Shown: positions 17,456 through 26,767 of the stretch, one piece after another | How the letters are laid out: the number at the start of each line of letters is the position of its first letter | How positions within the stretch are numbered: position 1 is the stretch's first letter | From: Hyphomonadaceae bacterium | Lineage (GTDB): Bacteria > Pseudomonadota > Alphaproteobacteria > Caulobacterales > Hyphomonadaceae | Direction: 5' to 3' | Length of the DNA stretch: 64,000 nt | Assembly (NCBI GenBank): GCA_016714495.1 | Contig: JADKDU010000010.1 | Location: 1 to 64,000 of the forward strand | The notes under the pieces: model-generated | What the model saw: only the letters and a program-made list of their open reading frames with translations | Told to the model about the DNA's origin: nothing | Databases searched by the model: none | Translations under genes and position numbers: made by a program

Positions 17456-19144
17456 TTATTTGAACCGCGGAAGGTCGTTGTATTGGTGGAACGGCGGCGG
17501 AGAGGACAGCGTCCATTCCAGCGTCGTCGCCCCCTCGCCCCACGGATTGCCGCTCTCGGTAGCCTTGCGCCGGCGGACAACCGCCTCAAGAATGCCGATG
17601 AAGAACACGATCGTCGCAGCAGCTGCGATCCAGTAGCCGATCGTCGACCAGTGGTGCCATTCGCGGAACGCCACGGCGTAGTCGACGTAGCGGCGCGGCA
17701 TGCCTTGCAGGCCAAGGAAGTGCTGCGGGAAGAAGATCAGGTTCGAGCCAACGAACATCAGCCAGAAGTGCAGGCCGCCGATGAAGCCGTTGTATTTGAT
17801 GCCCCACATCTTCTCGAACCAGTAGTACCAGCCGCAGAACAGCGTGAACACGGCGCCCAGCGACAGCACGTAGTGGAAGTGCGCGACGACGTAGTAGGTG
17901 TCGTGCAGCGCGTGATCGACGCCGGCGTTGGCGAGCACGACGCCCGTGACCCCGCCCAGCGTGAAGAGGAAGATGAAGCCGATCGCCCAGAGCATCGGCA
18001 CCTTGAACTCGATGGAGCCGCCCCACATCGTGGCGATCCACGAGAAAATCTTCACGCCCGTCGGAACCGCGATGACCATAGTGGCGGCCACGAAGTAGGC
18101 CTGCGTGTCGACGTCCATGCCGACCGTGTACATGTGGTGCGCCCACACGATGAAGCCGATGAAGCCGATGGCGACCATGGCGTAGGCCATCGCAAGGTAG
18201 CCGAAGATCGGCTTGCGCGAAAAGGTCGAGATCACATGGCTGACGATGCCGAAGCCAGGCAGGATCATGATGTACACTTCGGGGTGGCCGAAGAACCAGA
18301 ACAGATGCTGGAACAGCACCGGATCGCCGCCGCCCGAGACTTCGAAGAACTTCGAGCCGAAGTTACGATCTGTCAGCAGCATGGTTAGCGCGCCGGCGAG
18401 AACCGGCAGGGCGAGCACGAGCAGGAAGGCCGTGATGAGAACAGACCAGGCGAACAACGGCATCTTGTGCAGCGTCATGCCCGGAGCGCGCATGTTGAGG
18501 ATGGTGACGATGAAGTTGATCGCGCCAAGGATCGACGACATGCCCGCAAGGTGGAGGGAGAAGATCACAAGGTCCATCGCAAGGCCGGGGTGGCCAGTCG
18601 TGCCGGACAGCGGCGGATAAAGCACCCAGCCGCCGCCGAAGCCATTGGCACCAGCGGGGCCTGGAACGAACATCGACAACAGCAGCAAGAAGAACGAAAC
18701 CGGCAACAGCCAGAACGAGATGTTGTTCATGCGCGGCATCGCCATGTCCGGCGCGCCGATCATGAGCGGAACGAACCAGTTGCCGAAGCCACCGATGAGG
18801 GCAGGCATGACCATGAAGAAGATCATGATCAAGCCGTGCATGGTGGTGATGACGTTGTAGTTGTGCTCCGAGCCGAAGAAGCCGCCGAAAGCCGTGCCAT
18901 TGAACAGCTGCAGCCCCGGCTCGGCGAGTTCCGCGCGCATGAAGCCGGAGAACACGAAACCGATGATCCCTGCGCACATGGCGAACATCAGGTAAAGCGT
19001 GCCGATGTCCTTGTGGTTCGTGGAGAACAGCCAACGCGAGGGGCTGTACCACTTCGGATCGTGGTGGTCGTGCGCGTGATCGTGTCCATGGCCGTGACCG
19101 TGGTCATGACCGTGTCCGGCGGCGGTTTTTGGCTCGCTCGACAT
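17456..19144 (-). CDS. ctaD: Cytochrome c oxidase subunit I (aa3 type), with histidine-rich N-terminus
   Basis: Catalytic subunit carrying haem a, haem a3 and CuB. 562 residues from ATG 19144, twelve TM helices. Active-site motifs are complete: GHPEVYIMILPGFG (CuB His, cross-linked Tyr and D-channel Glu), WAHHMYTVGMD (CuB histidines) and HDTYYVVAHFHYV (haem a3 and haem a ligands). These identify an A1-type oxidase. Unusually, residues 11-28 hold ten histidines alternating mainly with Gly and Asp, before the normal start HDPKWYSPSRWLFSTNHKD. This tail would lie in the cytoplasm and could bind metal. Gap to ctaC is 18 bases. Confidence 0.97.
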   Translation of the reverse strand: MSSEPKTAAGHGHDHGHGHGHDHAHDHHDPKWYSPSRWLFSTNHKDIGTLYLMFAMCAGIIGFVFSGFMRAELAEPGLQLFNGTAFGGFFGSEHNYNVITTMHGLIMIFFMVMPALIGGFGNWFVPLMIGAPDMAMPRMNNISFWLLPVSFFLLLLSMFVPGPAGANGFGGGWVLYPPLSGTTGHPGLAMDLVIFSLHLAGMSSILGAINFIVTILNMRAPGMTLHKMPLFAWSVLITAFLLVLALPVLAGALTMLLTDRNFGSKFFEVSGGGDPVLFQHLFWFFGHPEVYIMILPGFGIVSHVISTFSRKPIFGYLAMAYAMVAIGFIGFIVWAHHMYTVGMDVDTQAYFVAATMVIAVPTGVKIFSWIATMWGGSIEFKVPMLWAIGFIFLFTLGGVTGVVLANAGVDHALHDTYYVVAHFHYVLSLGAVFTLFCGWYYWFEKMWGIKYNGFIGGLHFWLMFVGSNLIFFPQHFLGLQGMPRRYVDYAVAFREWHHWSTIGYWIAAAATIVFFIGILEAVVRRRKATESGNPWGEGATTLEWTLSSPPPFHQYNDLPRFK

Positions 19145-19162
19145 CAAACGGCTCCCTGATCC

Positions 19163-20050
19163 CTACTGCGCCGACGCGATTTGTGCTGGCCTCGGCCGCA
19201 CCTGATCGAGATAGGCCCGTGCGGCCTCCGGCGATTCCTTGAACAGACGCTGCCACTCCACGTACTGCTGCTCGGTGACGATGCGCAGCTCAATCGGCAT
19301 GTTGCTATGATCCTTGCCGCAAAGTTCCGAGCACTGGCCATAGAACACGCCCGGTTCATCGACCTTGAACCAGAGCTGGTTCAGGCGGCCTGGCATTGCG
19401 TCGACCTTCAGCATGAACTGCGGCATGGCCCAGGCGTGGATCACGTCTTTGGCCGAGATCTTGAGGCGAATGTATTTGCCAACCGGCGCGACCATCGGGT
19501 TGTTGACCGACAGCTGCGCGATGTCGCCACGAGCGGGCTTCAGCTCCAGCGACGGATCGGGGGCGCCGACTTTCAACATGCGCGATTCGACGTTGAACTC
19601 GTTGTCCGTGCCGACATTGTACGTGTAGTCCCAGAACCACATGTTCCCGTAGACTTTGATATCAACGATCTCTTCTTCCTTCGCCTGCTCGGGCAGCACG
19701 TCTTGTTCGTAGAGCAGCGGGAAGGAACCCTTGGCGATCCAGACGAGGATCAGCACAGGGATTACGGTCCAGAGAATCTCGACCAGCGTGTTGTGAGAGA
19801 ACTTCTTCGGCACGGGGTTGGCGCGTTTGTTGTAGCGCACCATGACCCAGATCAGCAGCGCCGTGACGAAGATCGAGATCGCCACGATGATGATCAGCAC
19901 TTCGTTGTGGAAGGCATGGATATGCTTCGCCGTCTCCGTGACCGGAGCCTGGAAGTCGATACCGCCATCATGAGGAGCTGCCCAAGCGGACCCGCCACCC
20001 AAGAGGCTGGCGGCGCTGAGCGCCCAGTATTTCCAAGCACCGCTGCGCAT
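19163..20050 (-). CDS. ctaC: Cytochrome c oxidase subunit II
   Basis: Receives electrons from cytochrome c at its CuA centre. About 295 residues. Two in-frame ATGs exist: 20062, immediately after GGAGG, and 20050, eleven bases after it; the second is preferred. A signal peptide (YWALSAASLLGGGSAWA) is followed by two TM helices. The periplasmic cupredoxin domain has the CuA ligands in IHAWAMPQ and YGQCSELCGKDHSNM. The aromatic segment reads GNMWFWDYTY. No fused cytochrome c. First gene of the cta operon; divergent from a TPR gene, so its promoter lies within 20051-20214. Confidence 0.96.
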   Translation of the reverse strand: MRSGAWKYWALSAASLLGGGSAWAAPHDGGIDFQAPVTETAKHIHAFHNEVLIIIVAISIFVTALLIWVMVRYNKRANPVPKKFSHNTLVEILWTVIPVLILVWIAKGSFPLLYEQDVLPEQAKEEEIVDIKVYGNMWFWDYTYNVGTDNEFNVESRMLKVGAPDPSLELKPARGDIAQLSVNNPMVAPVGKYIRLKISAKDVIHAWAMPQFMLKVDAMPGRLNQLWFKVDEPGVFYGQCSELCGKDHSNMPIELRIVTEQQYVEWQRLFKESPEAARAYLDQVRPRPAQIASAQ

Positions 20051-20214
20051 TTTTATGCACATCCTCCAGCCAGATGCGTGAACTCGGGGCTTTAACGTGA
20101 TATGCCCCTAGTTGCCACCACTCCGTTCCGCCCCGCCGGGAGCATAGTGTCGCAGGCGGGTCGATTCGTTCGGCAGGCGCGTGGTCGCTATCAGAGGCAC
20201 AAGGAATTGGGAAG

Positions 20215-20793
20215 ATGAGCGCCCGGTTTATACTAGGGATTTCCGCATTGACCCTCATTGTCGCAGCGCCGCTGGCCGCGTCTGCACAAGGGGGCGTGAC
20301 AGTGATTCGCGGCGGCGTCGCGTACGACTGCTACGAGGCCGTGGAATACGGTCGCGTACAACCGAGCCAGGCGATCGCACTTTGCGACATTGCGCTCGAA
20401 ACCGAGCATCTGAGGCCCAAGGACCGCGCCGCAACTTTCACCAATCGCGGCATCCTCTACATGCGGCAGGGCAACAATATGCGCGCGCTTTCGGATTACA
20501 GGAAGACCATCGCGCTGATGCCGGAATTGAAGGAAGCCCAGGTCAATCTTGGCGCCGCGCTCTACAATCTGAAGCGTTACACTGAAGCGATGACCGCCCT
20601 GAACGAGGGGATAGAGGTCGAAGACCCCGACGCCAAAGCGATCGGTCACTACAACCGTGGTCTGACGCACGAGAAACTTGGCGACATACAATCCGCCTAC
20701 GCCGATTTCCGTCGCGCTCTGGAGATCAAACCGGAGTTTGTCCAAGCGTCAAAACAGATCGCCCGGTTTACGGTCGTCCCTGCGGGTGGTTGA
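20215..20793 (+). CDS. Exported tetratricopeptide-repeat protein
   Basis: 192 residues. ATG 20215 follows GGGAAG at close spacing. A cleavable signal peptide (ISALTLIVAAPLAASAQG) precedes a short N-terminal region with two cysteines (AYDCYEAVEYG and ALCDIALE) and then three TPR-like units (about residues 68-101, 102-135 and 139-172), for example RGILYMRQGNNMRALSDYRK. It is periplasmic and should mediate protein-protein contacts. Partner unknown. Divergent from ctaC. Confidence 0.88.
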   Translation: MSARFILGISALTLIVAAPLAASAQGGVTVIRGGVAYDCYEAVEYGRVQPSQAIALCDIALETEHLRPKDRAATFTNRGILYMRQGNNMRALSDYRKTIALMPELKEAQVNLGAALYNLKRYTEAMTALNEGIEVEDPDAKAIGHYNRGLTHEKLGDIQSAYADFRRALEIKPEFVQASKQIARFTVVPAGG

Positions 20794-20880
20794 CCCTGCG
20801 TTGCTTCGCGCTGTCATTTGGCCGCGCCGCACCCTATCTAGTGAATGTGCGTGAAACTGGCGTTTGACCGAGGTGAACCC

Positions 20881-22296
20881 ATGACAGACCGCAGCCTTTT
20901 CGAAGACATGGGCGTCGGCGTATCGAAGGCCGCCAGCATTCTCGATGAAGCCCTGGCGGGAGCCGAGGATGGCGAGATCTACGTCGAATCCGTTCGCTCC
21001 GAGAGTTTCCTGTTCGACGACGGGCGGCTGAAGTCGGCGTCTTACGACTCAGGCCAGGGTTTTGGCCTGCGCGTGGTAGCTGGCGAGACGACCGGCTATG
21101 CGCATGCCAGCGAGATTTCCGAAGCCTCTCTCCGCCGTGCCGCAACGGCAGCTGCAACTGCAAAGCGCGGACGTTCCGCCGTGCTCGCTGTTGGCCCGAC
21201 GCCGGTGAACCGGCGCCTGTATGCCGATGTCGATCCGACCGCATCGCCTGACTTCGTGACCAAGACGGGGCTTCTGGCGGAGATCGACGCTTGGTGCCGG
21301 GCGCGCGATCCCAAGGTTGTGCAGGTTTCTGTTTCGCTCGCGGGTTCACGGACCGGCGTTGAAATCATCCGGTCGGGCGGCGCGACAGTTTCCGAAGCCC
21401 GCCCGCTCGTTCGGCTGAACATCTCCGTCACGATGGAGCGGGACGGCCGTCGCGAAACCGGCTCGGCCGGCGCTGGCGGCCGCGCCGCCTATGACGAGTG
21501 GATCCAACCGGATCGCTGGAAGGCCCTTGCCGAGCGCGCGCTGCGCAAGGCCGAGATCAATCTCGACGCCATCCCCGCCCCTGCCGGCGAGATGGAAGTG
21601 GCGCTTGGGCCGGGCTGGACCGGCGTGCTGCTGCATGAAGCGGTCGGCCACGGCCTTGAAGGCGATTTCAACCGGAAGGGCTCGTCTGTCTATTCTGGTC
21701 GTATCGGCGAGCAGGTGATGGCCAAAGGCGTCACCATTGTTGACGACGGCACGATCGCCAACCGCCGCGGTTCGCTGTCATTCGACGACGAGGGCACGCA
21801 GACGCAGCGCACCGTTCTGGTCGAGGACGGCAAGCTGATCGGGTACATGCAGGACCGACAGAATGCACGCCTGATGGGCGTCGCCCCCACCGGCAATGGT
21901 CGGCGCGAAAGCTATGCCAACGTCGTCATCCCGCGCATGACCAACACCTTCATGACCGGCGGCACGCATGACCCCGAGGAGATCGTCCGCTCGATCAAGC
22001 GCGGCATCTGGGCAGTCGATTTCGGCGGCGGCCAAGTCGACATCACCAATGGCCAGTTCGTCTTTCAGTGCACCGAGGCTTATCTCGTTGAAGATGGGAA
22101 GGTCGGCCCGCCGGTGAAAAACGCCACGCTGATCGGTCACGGCCCGACGGTGATGAACAGCATCTCCATGGTCGGCAACGACTTCGCGATGGATGACGGC
22201 GTCGGCACGTGCGGCAAGAGCGGGCAGTCCGTTCCTGTCGGCGTTGGCCAGCCTTCGCTGAAGATCGACGCGATCACGGTCGGCGGCGCGGGCTAG
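20881..22296 (+). CDS. tldD: Metalloprotease TldD
   Basis: 471 residues from ATG 20881; an in-frame GTG-rich extension to 20845 lacks family similarity. The zinc motif HExxxH is in LLHEAVGHGLEGDFNRKG (His252, Glu253, His257). Other family marks are the SFDDEGT block and the C-terminal GTCGKSGQSVPVG. TldD forms a heterodimer with TldE/PmbA and cleaves unfolded peptides, including in maturation of some modified peptides. PmbA/TldE is not in the window. It ends at a bidirectional terminator. Confidence 0.96.
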   Translation: MTDRSLFEDMGVGVSKAASILDEALAGAEDGEIYVESVRSESFLFDDGRLKSASYDSGQGFGLRVVAGETTGYAHASEISEASLRRAATAAATAKRGRSAVLAVGPTPVNRRLYADVDPTASPDFVTKTGLLAEIDAWCRARDPKVVQVSVSLAGSRTGVEIIRSGGATVSEARPLVRLNISVTMERDGRRETGSAGAGGRAAYDEWIQPDRWKALAERALRKAEINLDAIPAPAGEMEVALGPGWTGVLLHEAVGHGLEGDFNRKGSSVYSGRIGEQVMAKGVTIVDDGTIANRRGSLSFDDEGTQTQRTVLVEDGKLIGYMQDRQNARLMGVAPTGNGRRESYANVVIPRMTNTFMTGGTHDPEEIVRSIKRGIWAVDFGGGQVDITNGQFVFQCTEAYLVEDGKVGPPVKNATLIGHGPTVMNSISMVGNDFAMDDGVGTCGKSGQSVPVGVGQPSLKIDAITVGGAG

Positions 22297-22316
22297 CCAC
22301 AACAAAGTTCGACATG

Positions 22317-22345
22317 AAACGGCCTCCCGCGCGGGAGGCCGTTTT
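22317..22345. terminator. Rho-independent terminator between tldD and the POT transporter
   Basis: A near-perfect palindrome AACGGCCTCCCGC/GCGGGAGGCCGTTTT lies between two convergent genes. T-rich sequence follows on the + strand and an A/T end precedes it, so it can stop both tldD (+) and the transporter (-). Confidence 0.88.
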
Positions 22346-22365
22346 GTTTGAGCTTGTCAACAAGA

Positions 22366-24315
22366 CTATTTCGCCTGCTCCGCCTCGCCCATCACTTCCG
22401 GCTTCTCGTCGAAAGCGCCGTGCGCCATGTGCTTCAGGAACAAGCTGGCGACACACAGCACGGCGCCGATGGCGACGCCCCACCATCCGAGCAACCAGAA
22501 CACGTCAAGCGACGATTTCAGCGCAACCTCGTTGTTGAGCGCGGCGCCGGCGATCGTCTCTGTTTCCGTGAAGCCGGCGATGATTCCGCTGAGATAGCCG
22601 GCCCACGCATTGGCCATGAACCACGTCGCCATCATCGTTGAGAGCAGATGGAAGACCGACAGCTTCGAGAAAGCGGACAGGCCGACCGGCGATACGAAGA
22701 GTTCGCCAGTCGTGTGGAGCATGTTGAGCAGGATCAGAAAGATGATCGGCACTTGGAACGCGTCGTCAGCAAAGGCCGCGCCCCAGGTCAGCATGAAGAA
22801 GCCGACGCCCACCTGAATGATGCCAAGGCCGAACTTCAGCGTCGGGTTCGGATCACGATTGCGAACACCCAACCACGTCCACAGGGCCGCAAACACCGGC
22901 GCGAACAGCAGGATGAAGCCCGAATTGAAGGACTGGGTCTGCGCCGCGTTGATGGTGAAGAAGCCATTATTAGGCAGCTGGGTGTTACGTTCGGCGAACA
23001 GGTTCAGCGACGATCCGGCCTGCTCGAAGAGCGTCCAGAATACGGTCGCGGCGACAACAAGGATCAGCGCAAGGCCCAGCCTCTGGGACTCGTGCGATGT
23101 TAGCTTGGTCATGTTCCAGAAAATGTAACCCAGAATCAAGATCGACCCGACCAGCAAGAGAATCGCGATATGAATGTGCGGCTGACTGCTAATTCCGAGA
23201 GCGCTGAGATTCTGCTCGGCGAACGCGTTGAGGCTGGCGAGAATGTCAGTCGGCGGTGACTGAACAAGCAGCCACAGGATGCCGACACTCAGGACGCCGC
23301 CAATATAGATGATGTGTTCGCGGCTGAGGCCGAATTTGACCCGCGCCGCAAGCTTCTCGGGCTCGGGCGGGTTGCCAACATTTGCAGGAAGCTGCTTGGG
23401 CCCCGGCGACCAGAACAGCAGACGCTGGCGGGTGAAGACCAGCCAGCCAAACAGCATGCCGACCCCAGCGAGTCCGAACCCGGCCCACCAGCCCACAGTC
23501 TGTCCGAGCAAGCCGCACAGTGCGCTGGCCCAGAACGAGCCAAGATTGATCCCGTAATAGTAGAGCGTGAAGCCCGGATCGCGGCGCGGATCGCCTTGCG
23601 GATATAGCTGGCCCACCATCGAGGAGATATTGCTCTTCAGGAAGCCGACGCCGACGATGATCAACGACAAGGCGAGATAGAAGATGCCGACGAACAGCGG
23701 ATTGCGATCCGCGACGCCGAATGTGTAGTCGGCCTTGGCGACCACTGCGGGCAGCGTTGCGGCGGCCGGTAGGCCGGTGAAGACGAGATCGCCTGCGGGG
23801 TTCGGCGAGATCTTGCAGAGAGCCTCCGAGTCGACTTTAGCGTTGAGTTCGCAACGCATGCCCTCAACTGGCAGGTAGATGCGGCGGTCGCCCGCTCTAC
23901 CCTCGACTTCGAAGCGGTATTCTGCGCCTGCGACAGTCATTGTCTGAACAGCGGGCTCGCCCTCCGCCGCCATCAGGATGTGACCGGCGACCAGCAGCAG
24001 CGCGCCGAACGCAACGGACTTCTTGGTGCCGAGATAGCGGTCAGCCAGAATGCCGCCGATCAACGGCATCAGATATACCAGTGACGTGTAGGCGCCGTAC
24101 TGCGACCCCGCGAAGGAATCCGAGAACAGGAAGTGCTGCGTGAGGTAGAAGATCAGGATCGAGCGCATGCCGTAGTAGGAAAAGCGCTCCCACATTTCGG
24201 CGAAGAACAGGATGTGCAGCCCTTTGGGGTGCCGGCGCATCTGCGTGAAAACGGGGATCGCCGTCAGGACCGTTATGAGCAACCCGACAACGACGACTAT
24301 GTTGAAAAAATCCAT
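22366..24315 (-). CDS. Proton-dependent oligopeptide transporter (POT/PTR2 family)
   Basis: 649 residues from ATG 24315 (MDFFNIVVVVGLL). POT signatures are complete: the proton-coupling ExxERFxYYG motif in EMWERFSYYGMRSILIFYL and the PTR2 block FTLYYYGINLGSF. About 14 TM helices. A hydrophilic insert of roughly 85 residues (about 125-210, with two cysteines in GMRCELN and EALCKI) lies between early helices and would face the periplasm; E. coli-type POT proteins lack it. It imports di- and tripeptides with protons. Convergent with tldD. Confidence 0.93.
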   Translation of the reverse strand: MDFFNIVVVVGLLITVLTAIPVFTQMRRHPKGLHILFFAEMWERFSYYGMRSILIFYLTQHFLFSDSFAGSQYGAYTSLVYLMPLIGGILADRYLGTKKSVAFGALLLVAGHILMAAEGEPAVQTMTVAGAEYRFEVEGRAGDRRIYLPVEGMRCELNAKVDSEALCKISPNPAGDLVFTGLPAAATLPAVVAKADYTFGVADRNPLFVGIFYLALSLIIVGVGFLKSNISSMVGQLYPQGDPRRDPGFTLYYYGINLGSFWASALCGLLGQTVGWWAGFGLAGVGMLFGWLVFTRQRLLFWSPGPKQLPANVGNPPEPEKLAARVKFGLSREHIIYIGGVLSVGILWLLVQSPPTDILASLNAFAEQNLSALGISSQPHIHIAILLLVGSILILGYIFWNMTKLTSHESQRLGLALILVVAATVFWTLFEQAGSSLNLFAERNTQLPNNGFFTINAAQTQSFNSGFILLFAPVFAALWTWLGVRNRDPNPTLKFGLGIIQVGVGFFMLTWGAAFADDAFQVPIIFLILLNMLHTTGELFVSPVGLSAFSKLSVFHLLSTMMATWFMANAWAGYLSGIIAGFTETETIAGAALNNEVALKSSLDVFWLLGWWGVAIGAVLCVASLFLKHMAHGAFDEKPEVMGEAEQAK

Positions 24316-24436
24316 GGCCCCCTCAGCGCTCAGGCAAGCACTGAAGATCAACACGCCGCTCAAGCAGGCTCAACCCCTTGAATCGCTGCGAGCGAGCAAG
24401 GATTTGCCTCGGGACGTGAACATGTAGGTGAGCAGC

Positions 24437-25825
24437 CTAGCGGGGCGAGTAGATCAGCGCATCCTTGAAGGCGAGGCGCAGGTCGCGCCGCCATGGGCCA
24501 TTATATAACGCCAGCAGGCGCTCGGCCGGCGTGATGCCGCTATCGGCGATCTCTTCAAGCTTGGCCAGGAATACGGTTTCGTCCTCGCCCGAGCTGTTCA
24601 GCCGATTGCGGCCCTTCAGGCCGGCGGTGGAAAGCTTCACCGCTTCCTTTGCGATCGCGTGAGCCGTTGTGTTACGAATCGGCGCCTTGAGGCCTTGCAT
24701 GGGCACAGCCGAGCGAAGCGCTTGCCGCTCTGCCGCGTTCCAGTGCTTCACCAGCTCCCACGCGCCATCGAGCGCAGTCTCATCATACAGCAGCCCCACC
24801 CAGAACGCGGACAGCGCGCAAAGACTGTCTTGCGGACCGGCATCGGCGCCGCGCATTTCGAGGAAGGTCTTAAGACGAACCTCAGGGAAGATCGTCGAGA
24901 GGTGATCGTCGAAATCATCCATCGCCGGCTTCTCGCCTGGCAGTAGCGAGAGCTTGCCCGCCATGAAGTCTCGGAAGGAATGGCCCGATGCGTCGAGATA
25001 CTTCCCGTCGCGGCGCGCAAAGTACATCGGCACGTCGAGCGCGTAGTCGACATACTGTTCGAAGCCGAAGCCTTCATCGAACGCGAAGGGCAGCATGCCG
25101 GTGCGATCCGGATCCGTGTCGGTCCAGACGTGCGATCGATAGGACAAGAAACCGTTCGTGCGGTCTTCTGCGAAAGGCGAATTTGCAAACAGCGCCGTCG
25201 CGATCGGCTGCAGCGCGAGGCTCACGCGCAGCTTCTTCACCATGTCGGCTTCGGATCCGAAATCGAGATTGGTCTGCACCGTACATGAGCGGAACATCAT
25301 CTGCCGTCCGAGACGGCCGACCTTCTCCATGTAGGCCTTCATGATGCCATAGCGCCCCTTGGGCATCATCGGCGTTTCTTCCAACGACCACACGGGCGAG
25401 AAACCAAGGCCGAGGAAGTCGACACCCATCGGTCCGGCAATCGCCTTCGTCTCGCGCAAGTGTTCGCTGATCTCGGCGCAGGTCTCGTGAATGGTCTCAA
25501 CGGGCGCACCCGACAATTCGAACTGACCGCCCGGCTCGAGGCTCAGGCTCGCCATCCCCTTCTTGCCGCCGATGATGTGCTCGCCCTCGATGATCGGCGC
25601 CCAGCCGAACTCGCTCGACATGCCTTCTAACAGCTTGCGAATGGATGACTGACCTTCATACGGCACTGGGCGTAGCGTCTTCTCGATGAAGCCGAACTTC
25701 TCGTGCTCGGTGCCGATCCGCCAGGCTGTCTTTGGCTTGGAGCCGCCCGCAAGTCGCTCAACGAGTTCGCGTTTGTCGCGGATACGCGGCGCGTCCTCGT
25801 CGATGTCGCGAGTGGGTGTTGTCAT
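24437..25825 (-). CDS. gshA: Glutamate-cysteine ligase
   Basis: ATP-dependent first step of glutathione synthesis. 462 residues of the alphaproteobacterial/plant-type GCS2 family: RIGTEHEKFGF (glutamate binding), SLEPGGQFELSGAP, the YMEKVGRLGRQMMFRSCTVQ active-site region with its TVQTNLDF block, and FLEMRGADAG. Cytoplasmic. It follows rsmE on the same strand with a 114-base gap; the pair diverges from ubiA. Full length. Confidence 0.95.
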   Translation of the reverse strand: MTTPTRDIDEDAPRIRDKRELVERLAGGSKPKTAWRIGTEHEKFGFIEKTLRPVPYEGQSSIRKLLEGMSSEFGWAPIIEGEHIIGGKKGMASLSLEPGGQFELSGAPVETIHETCAEISEHLRETKAIAGPMGVDFLGLGFSPVWSLEETPMMPKGRYGIMKAYMEKVGRLGRQMMFRSCTVQTNLDFGSEADMVKKLRVSLALQPIATALFANSPFAEDRTNGFLSYRSHVWTDTDPDRTGMLPFAFDEGFGFEQYVDYALDVPMYFARRDGKYLDASGHSFRDFMAGKLSLLPGEKPAMDDFDDHLSTIFPEVRLKTFLEMRGADAGPQDSLCALSAFWVGLLYDETALDGAWELVKHWNAAERQALRSAVPMQGLKAPIRNTTAHAIAKEAVKLSTAGLKGRNRLNSSGEDETVFLAKLEEIADSGITPAERLLALYNGPWRRDLRLAFKDALIYSPR

Positions 25826-25939
25826 GCAAAATGTCCCGGACCGGTCCTCACCAGCCAGATAGGTACGCCCCGATAAGTGCGCCAGCAGACGCCGTCAAAT
25901 GTTCGATTTGTGAAGTAAAACTATTGCACGTTGGCTTGT

Positions 25940-26707
25940 TTAGCGCCGCCAGTCCCCCCGGATCGACTGCCACAAGGCAAGCGACGCAAGGGCAGCGGTT
26001 TCCGCGCGCAGGATGCGGGGACCGAGCCCGACAGGGCGAACAAAGGGAAGATCGCGCAGCTTTTTGCGCTCTGCAGGCGAGAACCCGCCCTCGGGCCCGA
26101 TGAGAACCGCTGCCGGCGAATCCCCCATGGCGGCCAACACGTCAGCCATCGGCCTCGCCCGCCCGGCGTCCCCGCCCCACGGCCGGCCACCCTCATCCCC
26201 TGCCTCGTCAGCATAGATCAGCAGGCGGGACGCTCCCCATTTGGCCAACAGGGGTTCCAGCTTCACGGCTTCGCGCACCAGCGGCACATCCAGGCGCTCG
26301 GTCTGCTCCGCAGCCTCGATGGCGATCCGACTCAGACGATCCACGCGTACGGTCTCGGCGTCGGTCCGTTCGGTGATAACGGGCAGAAGCTCTGCCGCGC
26401 CGAGTTCTACAGCCTTTTCGACCAGAAAATCCGTCCTCGCCTTCTTCAGCGGCGCAAACAGGAGCCACAGGTCCGGAACGGTCGCCTGTTCGCGCATCCG
26501 GTCACCCAGCAGCAGCCGCGCCGTGCTTTTGGTGACCGCCGATACGCTGGCCTCGAACTCCCCATCACGTCCATTGAACACCCGCACCGGAGCGCCCACG
26601 CCAAGCCGCAGCACGCGCGTCAGGTAGTGCGCCTGATCGCCATCGATTGGGATATCCGCGCCCACGCCAAGGTCGGGGGCGACATGAAGTCGGGGTGTCG
26701 CGCTCAT
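25940..26707 (-). CDS. rsmE: 16S rRNA (uracil-1498-N3)-methyltransferase
   Basis: 255 residues. SPOUT-class methyltransferase with an N-terminal PUA-like domain (HYLTRVLRLGVGAPVRVFNG). The C-terminal trefoil knot binds SAM, with AAVLIGPEGGFSPAE and GPRILRAETAALASL as the knot motifs. It methylates U1498 of 16S rRNA. Divergent from ubiA, 60 bases apart, and upstream of gshA on the same strand. Confidence 0.95.
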   Translation of the reverse strand: MSATPRLHVAPDLGVGADIPIDGDQAHYLTRVLRLGVGAPVRVFNGRDGEFEASVSAVTKSTARLLLGDRMREQATVPDLWLLFAPLKKARTDFLVEKAVELGAAELLPVITERTDAETVRVDRLSRIAIEAAEQTERLDVPLVREAVKLEPLLAKWGASRLLIYADEAGDEGGRPWGGDAGRARPMADVLAAMGDSPAAVLIGPEGGFSPAERKKLRDLPFVRPVGLGPRILRAETAALASLALWQSIRGDWRR

Positions 26708-26767
26708 GGCTCTGCGCTATATCGGGCTCGCGCCACCGTGCAAGGTATTTGGGCGCAAGGACCCGCC

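Noticed and set aside
25931..26767. Long N-terminal extension of ubiA
   Set aside because: It is antisense to rsmE, and a GTG at 26768 gives the normal UbiA start.
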